DNA from: Chaetoderma sp. LZ-2023a
Taxonomy: Eukaryota; Mollusca; Caudofoveata; Chaetodermatida; Chaetodermatidae
Length of the DNA stretch: 64,000 nucleotides
Direction: 5' to 3'
Assembly: GCA_034401795.1 (NCBI GenBank)
Contig: CM067369.1
Coordinates: 87,384,506 to 87,448,505 of the forward strand
Shown: piece by piece, positions 57,260-64,000 of the stretch
Layout: every line of letters begins with the position of its first letter
Position numbering within the stretch: position 1 is the first letter of the stretch
Notes under the pieces: generated by a model
What the model saw: only the letters and a program-made list of their open reading frames with translations
What the model was told of the DNA's origin: nothing
Databases searched by the model: none
Made by a program: the position numbers and the translations under genes

Positions 57260-57479
57260 TATCACGTTCAGAGATATAACCTTTGGAATATGTCGTCTGC
57301 AAAAACTCAGTCAAACGCTTACTAGAGGTTTAAATACAATTTGAAGAAAATGGTCTCTAAAGGCAGGTAGGTGGTCTTTATAGCAGGTTATTCCCCACCA
57401 CCACACAATCCATTTAACACATGCACATCTGGCTGAATCACCAAGTTAGCAGCAGGGGTAGGGTGAGCCGGAGTTGATT

Positions 57480-57558
57480 TAGAAAATAATTTGACTGAAA
57501 GTCATTGCTGCCAAAGGCAGCAACAAATTTCAATCAAATACATTTCAAATATTTTTAA
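57480..57558. repeat. Foldback element, family 1
   Basis: ATTTGACTGAAAGTCATTGCTGCC and GGCAGCAACAAATTTCAATC pair with a few mismatches. Confidence 0.75.
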
Positions 57559-57599
57559 GAGCATAGATGTCAGAGCACATAATACATATCTTAAATATT

Positions 57600-57930
57600 T
57601 CTGCAGTATTGGAAAGGTTAATCTGTTAATTGGAATTTAATATCTAGTTTGACAATAAAATCTGACATGGTGATAAGACGGTGGGAACAAACCATTTGCC
57701 CTATGAAAGTGACACTGCAAATATTTAAGGAGTGATAACTCTGGCATTTGACGTCCTATCAGTTTCATTTTCACAACACAGATATTAGATGCCGTCATTA
57801 ACATTGTGACAAAGTTTGGTGTCAATCCGAAATAACAAAATGAGCCGTCATTGTTGGTGACGGACAAACAGATGGATGGACGGACATACAGAAGACGGAT
57901 AGGGTTATCGCTATACGATAGCTGACTGAC
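57600..57930. repeat. Dispersed repeat end with GACGGAC-type tail
   Basis: Non-coding; it closes with GTGACGGACAAACAGATGG and GGACGGACATACAG. The same kind of end is seen at 15780 and 11040. Confidence 0.5.
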
Positions 57931-57939
57931 AAGTAAGCG

Positions 57940-58542
57940 GAGTTAAGAAAACCAATTTCGGCTTCACAATCCATGAAATAAAAAAATTGAATATGGCAGT
58001 CAAACACGCTAAAATTTGATTGGTCCACGATGGCCATGTTTCTTACCTATCAACTTCCCATGAACAAACTTTAATGGCCCTTAGTCCATAATCATATCCC
58101 CAAAATTTCAGCCCGATCCGTTCAGCGGATCTGCAGAATAAGTCATTTTTACGAAAACTAAGTCATCCAAGATGGCCGCTGAACCATTTGGCCAATCAAG
58201 TTCCTTCGAACAAACTTTGTTCAGCTCCTGCCCTATATGATATTTCGTGAGTTTTGAATCAATCCACCAAGCGGTTTCGGAGAAGAAGATTTTTAAAGCC
58301 ATTTCCTAAAATTGGCCAAAATCCAAGATGGCCACAGGCCAAATCGGCTGATCGGCTTTGTTTGAACAAACTTGGATCCCTATGCCCTAAGGATACTTCC
58401 TGCCAAATATAATTGAAATCGGCCCAGTGGTTATTGAGAAGAAGTCGTTTAAAGGAAAAAGTTGACGGACGGACAGACAGACGGACGCCGGACGGTCGCC
58501 ATGACATAAGCTCACTTGGCCATTCTGGCCAGGTGAGCTAAC
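57940..58542. repeat. Second copy (3' part) of the CCAGGTGAGCTAA dispersed repeat
   Basis: Matches 56340-56888, including TGGCCACGATGGCC-like stretches, AACTTGGATCCCTATGCCC and the end GGCCAGGTGAGCTAA at about 58540. Confidence 0.8.
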
Positions 58543-58547
58543 AAGGA

Positions 58548-58640
58548 AAGAGAACAATATCTATGAAATTTTGTACCACTGGAATGATTGGCTGAGTTAT
58601 CGAGCCAGTCCTTCCGGTGGTAAAATGGAAACATAGTCAT
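58548..58640. repeat. Foldback element, family 2
   Basis: ACCACTGGAATGATTGGCTG and CGAGCCAGTCCTTCCGGTGG form the palindromic centre; the outer arms are short. Confidence 0.7.
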
Positions 58641-58943
58641 CTTGTATTGTGTCAGGTCATTGTCAGTTACATTTTTGGATAGAAATTTGTTACGGTATTG
58701 ATTTGCAATGTGCATTTAAGTATCACATTTTTCTGTTCTTTAAAACCGTCCATCTTCTGTATATTCTCGCTTATACACATGTCTTCTGAACTGTTTTTTA
58801 TTCGTACTGCAGCATTATCAGGTTGCGCTGAGCGCTTCCATGAAGTTTGGTGATTATTTTCCATATTTAGACACCAAATTCGGAAAACAAAGACTGACAT
58901 CCACTGTGCACAAAATCTCATACAGCGATCACGGAAATATATA

Positions 58944-60600
58944 CACCTGTGCAAAAGTTAAGCACCGGCAAAAACAATAGAACGTAGAAACATGATGGTA
59001 CAACTAGGCTGCCATACTTTTTGTCCCCGCGTTAGCTGACATAATTCCAAGTACGAAATGCACATGCATGCATGACTTCACGCCGCTTGATGTCCTTGCG
59101 TGGCGGGAAACAGCACACGTGTTCAGTTATGTAAAAGTCCAGTTTGAGGCGTAGAACATTACATACAGATTTAGGCGACAAGGTTAGGAATTTTGTGTTC
59201 ATGACCGTGGTTTATTTGCACAGAGAGAATTAGCTCTTGATTGTGAACCGCTATGGCAAGACGAAGGTTAAGTGATCGTGTGAAATGGCAAATCATAGGC
59301 ATGCATACCACTGGTATGTCATGCAGAGAGATTGGCAGACAGCTGAACATTAACCATACTGTAATCAGTCGTTTGATTGCAAAACATGGGCAAACTAACG
59401 AGGTGAAGGACAGGCCTAGATCTGGAAGACCGAAGAAGACTACTGCCCGTGATGATCGAGCCCTAGTACGCCTTGTTAGGAGATCTCCATTCACCAACAG
59501 CAGAGTGCTCAGCCAGCAATGGGAAACGCGCAATAGAGTGTCAATGTCTACCGTCAAAAGGAGACTGTATGCTGCTGGCATGAAAGCTAGGAGACCTGTC
59601 AGACGTCCTCTCCTCACTGCACACCACAAAGAGGAGCGTCTGAGGTGGTGCAACGAAAGAAGACACTGGAACATGAGATCCTGGAGACGGGTCCACTGGT
59701 CCGATGAAAGTCGGTTCCTGCTTCATGCCACAGATGGTCGAACTCATGTATGGAGGTCCAGACGCACGGCGTACGACCAACGTAACATCATGGAAGAAGT
59801 TCCATTTGGTGGAGGTTCCGTTATGATATGGGGGTGCATCTCATTTGATTGTAAGCTGGATCTGTTGACTGTACCTGGAACACTAAATGGACAAAGATAT
59901 CAAGATTCCATACTGGATAGAGTTGTGGTCCCTCATTTTGTAAATCATGCACCTGGAACCCACCCTATATTCATGGATGACAACGCCCGACCACATCGTG
60001 CTAGAGCTGTGCATGAATACCTCCGCCAGAATGCCATCGAAACCCTACCATGGCCAGCAAGGAGCCCTGACATGAACCCTATTGAGCATATCTGGGACAT
60101 TCTGGGAAACATGGTGAGAAGGAGGGATCTTCCTGTGCAGAACCTACAGGAATTAACAGACGCACTCCATCTTGAATGGCAACGAATACCACAATGGCGT
60201 ATCAGTCAGTTGGTGACCAGCATGAGACGTCATGTCCAGGCCGTCATCCTGGCACAAGGTGGATATACCCGGTATTAATAATGACAGTCTCAAACTCGTG
60301 CACAAATGTTAAACTTCGTTTTCAGACACCATTAATGACAATCTAGCCACGTGTGTCAACTGTAGGGCAATAGTTGTCAGTTGTGTCAACGTAACCATAT
60401 TCAGGCCTCGTTTTCAAGTTCAAACAAAAACATACAGTGTTTCCCCACCATCATAATCAGCATTCCTCTAGTTGCATTATTACCTCTTGCACTAAGATGG
60501 ATGGGTACATAAATGTTTATGCTATTGCTTTCTTCATAGCACATGAATATACCCTCGCATGTGCGTAAAAATAGGGTGGTGCTTAACTTTTGCACAGGTG
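58944..60600 (+). mobile_element. Tc1-like transposon, copy B (1,657 bp)
   Basis: Same terminal inverted repeats as copy A, bordered by TATA on both sides. Opposite orientation to copy A, with about 4.8 kb between them. The near-identity suggests recent transposition. Confidence 0.96.
59253..60278 (+). CDS. Tc1-like transposase, DD34E (341 aa), copy B
   Basis: Intact frame with the same architecture as copy A: HTH pair, GRPKKT, and catalytic Asp151 (HWSDES), Asp243 (MDDNARPH) and Glu278 (NPIEH). The start ATG matches copy A, with MARRRLSDRVKWQ. About nine substitutions separate the two proteins; His replaces Arg in TRVWRS and RRRVQ, and Leu replaces Pro in RRDPPV and Gln in VIQAQ. All catalytic residues are kept in both. 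Confidence 0.96.
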   Translation: MARRRLSDRVKWQIIGMHTTGMSCREIGRQLNINHTVISRLIAKHGQTNEVKDRPRSGRPKKTTARDDRALVRLVRRSPFTNSRVLSQQWETRNRVSMSTVKRRLYAAGMKARRPVRRPLLTAHHKEERLRWCNERRHWNMRSWRRVHWSDESRFLLHATDGRTHVWRSRRTAYDQRNIMEEVPFGGGSVMIWGCISFDCKLDLLTVPGTLNGQRYQDSILDRVVVPHFVNHAPGTHPIFMDDNARPHRARAVHEYLRQNAIETLPWPARSPDMNPIEHIWDILGNMVRRRDLPVQNLQELTDALHLEWQRIPQWRISQLVTSMRRHVQAVILAQGGYTRY

Positions 60601-60605
60601 TATAT

Positions 60606-61175
60606 ATTACCATGAAATTCATGTTACAATATTTCAGTAAAAACTTATTATATTAAAATATGAAAAGATTATTCTGATTTTCTCACGCTTTGAATGGATA
60701 ATTTCTGATTTACATTAGTATATTTATATAGTTCAATTGCATATCTGTGGCCATCATATCAATAGTCCTGCGGCCAAATGGGGTGCTTGGGAGCCCCGTT
60801 GCACCCCTCTAGGTATCAAATGAAAGGGCTATATCTCTTCTTTCAGAAAATATATGTTAGATATGTGGCTGAGTGGTTAACTAAAGATATGAATCATTGA
60901 AATAGGTGACCAGACAAACAAAATTCTTGTATGCACAGGAGAAATTTATAATGATTTAAGTGAAGTCGTATATTCAACCAACAATAAAAAAAACATAACA
61001 TGCAAGTTATAATGACAATCAGTCAAAAGCATAAATCTTTAGAAATATATTGATGCAGAGATGTGGTTGTTCGCCCTATTTTAGGATTGGAAACACGTTT
61101 GTTATACATGTATGTATGCTCATTTATTTTTGTGCACTCAAATTTGCATGTCATGACATTCAAGTTTTTTCTAGT
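60606..61175. other. A+T-rich DNA without recognised features
   Basis: No gene or repeat that I can support. A G+C-richer patch at 60770-60830 carries no motif that I recognise. Confidence 0.5.
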
Positions 61176-61335
61176 TGATGTGCCCTTCACATCTCCATTA
61201 ACAAAGATCCTGTCTTCTGGTAAAAGGTCACTCAAGGAGAAGATGAGATCTGTTGACTCTGACAGAGAATTGTTTGGTAGGTTATTGATCGTATCAAAAG
61301 AGAGAAAGCTTGATCTCCAACAGCGCTTCACATAA
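61176..61335 (+). pseudogene. Inverted piece of the multi-copy protein family at 62943-61340
   Basis: The plus strand reads KILSSGKRSLKEKMRSVDSD followed by RELFGRLLIVSKERKLDLQQ, nearly the same as RSVDSDRELFGRLLIVSKER on the minus strand at 62190-62090. It stops at a TAA at 61333. It is an inverted partial duplication, not a separate gene. Confidence 0.85.
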
Positions 61336-61339
61336 GAGC

Positions 61340-62943
61340 TATCTAGTACATGTAGACCCAATGATGATAAGTGTTCATCTGGTGCTGCAGCTTTAGTCAT
61401 CAGTAGTGACACTAGTCTGTCGCCGTCCATGTTCCATCCATGTTCAGCTTCCAATGGCACATTGATAACTAGCCCTGTGAAGATGGATGTTGAACTAGAC
61501 TGTCATAACATGGAGGAAGATGTTCATTCTGTTTTGGGGTCTTGCAGAATATCTTGTATCGCAAATTGTTGACATCTACTACATGTATATATCTGATTTG
61601 GGCTGACAAATTCTACACATCTGGAAGATTAAATGTGTCTCCCAATTTTGCGATGCCCTGTAATTTCTTTAGATCAACAGTGAGAATTTTCCAAACAGTC
61701 TTCTTTCCCAGGCCCTTGGAACAACTTGTACTGGGGACTTGACAGTTTGGCCGCTTCTTCTCCGCTCACCAGCCTTGATTGAGTTTTTCACATCATACTT
61801 ATCGGCTTTGACATGCACAATATAGCATAATTTAAAGGTACTCTTGACAAACTCTTCCATGCCATCAAGTAAAGCCCCAACAGTCTTGATTCCATCACGC
61901 AATGATATCTTATGGAGACACGCCATATAATCTGCTGTCTTTGATTTTCTTTCAGGTGTCAGTGATCCACTGAGGAAGACGTTAAACTTTCCAGGTCTCT
62001 AAGCAACTGTGCTTTGTTTGTTTTTGCCAAAGATCTATCCATGTTCACTATAGCGAGGGGTTTACTAGATAGCTCATAGGTAAAGAGCTGTTGGAGATCA
62101 AGCTTTCTCTCTTTTGATACAATCAATAACCTACCAAACAATTCTCTGTCAGAGTCAACAGATCTCAGCTTCTTCTTGGGTGACCTTTTACTAGAAGACT
62201 GGATCCTTGCTAATGTGGCAAGTTTGAGGTTCTTTATGGGCATCCTAAATAGTTCTGTATTTGACTCTAATCTGTCTTTAACATAGTTTTTTAGTGCATT
62301 TTGCCCTTCCTTCTTTGCTGAGACTAGAGCATTTGCTATATCACATGGTGCTACTACACCAGTAGCAATATTTGTTAGAGGTTTTGGCTCTTCTGCCTCA
62401 TCAGACACATCAATTGAAAAAGGATTTCCATGTCAGTCCTTTATAATTTTAATTACTGTTTGGAAATGTTTTTCATCCTTATTGATTTCAGCTGGATGCA
62501 AATCTTGGTGAATTAGTTCTTGGTGATTATCCAGGCTGCAGATTACCTTAAAATTTCTCATGATGGCGCTTGTCACAACCACAGTAAGATACCACATTAG
62601 AGTAGTTTTTTCCTACCTGCTGATGCCAATGATACCCCCTTGTCATGATTTGGAATCTCTGACAAGCGACTGCGCAAGGCCTAGATTATAACTACACACT
62701 GTTGAATGTTGTTCCCTCTTATCGTGTCACAACATGCTTACCATCTTGGAATAGTTGATGAACTTCAGGTGATGTTTCTGGTAGCATTTTCAGCTCAAAA
62801 AGATATACCAGGCCCCATCTTGAGTATTTATGATGGTCATGTGCGAAGGCATAGCGCAATATTTCCGCTACACACCTAAGGTGATCAGCCTCATCAATAT
62901 ACTGGTTCCAAAATCTGGAATGTGAGAGATTCTTTATCTCCAA
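61340..62943 (-). pseudogene. Decayed copy of an uncharacterised multi-copy invertebrate protein
   Basis: Minus-strand remnants can be followed in order. They are FWNQYIDEADHLRCVAEILR with DHHKYSRWGLVYLFELKMLP (62910-62730), GGIIGISR and SAIMRNFKVICSLDNHQELI (about 62640-62500), and EEPKPLTNIATGVVAPCDIA to LLRDLESLTSS (62400-61970). Then follow DKYDVKNSIKAGERRRSGQT and VQVVPRA (61810-61700), and finally LRYKIFCKTPKQNEHLPPCY (about 61560-61480). Stops and frameshifts separate the pieces. From general knowledge, similar proteins are abundant in marine invertebrate genomes with no assigned function. They behave like genes carried by mobile DNA, which is inference. The copy is cut at 62950 by DIRS-3. 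Confidence 0.75.
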
Positions 62944-62950
62944 TCTCTTG

Positions 62951-64000
62951 GAATGCAGGAAATTTCAATTTCCCTTTCTCCGAGATCTAACAATACTCAC
63001 CATTCTGTTACTTTCTGATACACAGCTGGCCTTGACAGCTGGCTCTAGGACTATAGACTTAGAAAGCTTTACCGACTCCTTGGAACCGGGTACTCGGCTC
63101 CCAACTGCCGAGTACCCGTCTACCATAGAGCTCATATTGTTTGCATAGCCACCAAACAAGAGAAATCCATGGCTTGCCTCCGTGGGGCTGGGAGGCTGGG
63201 TCCGTAACAGAATGGTGAGTATTGTTAGATCTCGGAGAAAGGGAAATTGAAATTTCCTGCATTCTCCTTCGATCAATACTCACCATTCTGTTACTTTCTG
63301 ATATACACCAGATTTGTTCAGTAACCTGGTGGGAAGGGGCAAGCCAGAAATGCTACTTTTGACCCTTGGAGAAAGATTTAGACATAACAACTTGACTAAC
63401 GGAGACCTAAAAGGACCGTCAAGTTATTGGAACCGAATCACATTCGCGTCACTGCCCCCCCCCCTTTTTTCTCCTAAGAAAAGGGAGAGAACTCACGAAC
63501 ATGTACCTCGCCTGAAACACAAATATGCCAAGAGGGTTAACTGCTCTTTGCATATATTAGCCTGGGAATGAGCATGAATATATAAGATGAATGATCATGA
63601 TATATAGACATAATACAAAACACTCTCAATCGTGAATTACCTCATGATATTTGGAATTCAGACCTGGAGCCTCCAACCATTCACTTGTCCGGCCTCAGTG
63701 ACACAACTGGTTGATATCCTCTCGCTCGACCATGCCTGCTTCTAAATTCTCTCTTACAAATGCCAAAAAAGGAAGAAGAATTTCGTTGAGGAATCCTTGG
63801 TAGTGTACTCATATCTTCGCTAGTAAATACGCTACTAAAAACCTGGTTCCGCACCTCATTGTTTACTAGGTCTGCTATCCCTTCCTTGACTCGTAGCTTG
63901 CTGCATGCATATGCATAGAAAGCCTTCACTTCCCGTGCCACACTCCTCTCAAAGTCCCTTAGAGCTTTTTTGCATGCCCACTTTGTTTGGTTTCTAGCTT
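62951..64000 (-). mobile_element. DIRS-3: terminal part of a second DIRS family (continues beyond window)
   Basis: The left end (62951-63017, GAATGCAGGAAATTTCAATT then ...ACTCACCATTCTG) is inverted at 63196-63264. It is followed by TCCTTCGATCAATACTCACC, the expected complement of the unseen other end. This is the same arrangement as the left end plus ICR of DIRS-2 (38048-38435). The middle also matches in style (GCCTCCGTGGGGCTGGGAGG and GGGTCCGTAACAG). No recombinase frame is visible before the window ends, and strand is assigned by analogy with DIRS-1 and DIRS-2. Confidence 0.75.
63725..64000 (-). pseudogene. LINE fragment (linker before RT), partial at window edge
   Basis: The minus strand reads NQTKWACKKALRDFERSVAR then EVKAFYAYACSKLRVKEGIA, followed by DLVNN and VFSSVFTSEDMSTLP. 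This resembles the stretch between endonuclease and RT of CR1/Jockey-type LINEs (KAFYRYVNSK, FFSSVFT). It has a deletion after DLVNN and ends in unrelated sequence. It appears to sit inside DIRS-3 sequence, so it is either nested or marks the end of DIRS-3. Confidence 0.6.

Noticed and set aside
62948-63276. Short frames across the DIRS-3 terminal hairpin
   Set aside because: They read through inverted-repeat DNA on both strands and have no protein similarity.

Overview
This is a piece of animal nuclear genome, not prokaryotic. It has spliced exons with canonical GT/AG borders, retrotransposons of several eukaryotic orders (BEL/Pao, DIRS, L1/Tx1-like LINE and a second LINE), Tc1-like DNA transposons, foldback repeats, minisatellites and microsatellites. 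The repeat style (DIRS elements, dispersed repeats with GACGGACGGAC-type ends, a multi-copy invertebrate protein family) suggests a marine invertebrate, probably a lophotrochozoan such as a mollusc, brachiopod or annelid. The species cannot be fixed from the sequence alone.

One conserved host gene is recognisable. It is a BAP18 (C17orf49) orthologue on the minus strand, encoding a SANT-domain chromatin-complex subunit. Four coding exons (52057-51963, 48308-48207, 25346-25120, 14347-14252) join in a single frame across about 38 kb. The introns are long because mobile DNA has entered them. The first exon, carrying the start codon, was not found, and the exact 3' end of the coding sequence is uncertain.

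Layout: 1-815 is T-rich, possibly LTR-like DNA. 825-1463 is a BEL/Pao RNase H fragment. 1457-10395 is a huge 18/19-bp minisatellite with higher-order structure. 10400-16497 holds dispersed repeats, foldback elements and the last recognised BAP18 exon. 16498-23437 is a decayed DIRS element (DIRS-1). 23438-25120 is repeats. 25120-25346 is a BAP18 exon. 25378-47993 is a chain of (GTA)n arrays and LINEs: (GTA)n, LINE-1, (GTA)n, a minus-strand LINE fragment, (TGG/GTA)n, LINE-2, (GTA)n. LINE-2 is split by an apparently intact DIRS element (DIRS-2, 38048-45073). 48000-52060 has two BAP18 exons and foldback elements. 52521-54177 and 58944-60600 are two intact Tc1-like transposons of equal length in opposite orientation, with dispersed repeats between them. 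61180-62943 is a decayed copy of a multi-copy invertebrate protein family. From 62951 to the right edge lies the end of a DIRS element of a second family, holding another LINE fragment.

The most interesting signal is that two full-length LINEs of one family both start and end exactly at (GTA)n microsatellite, which points to a LINE that inserts specifically into (TAG)n repeats. The DIRS insertion inside LINE-2 leaves a perfectly reconstructable empty site with no target duplication.
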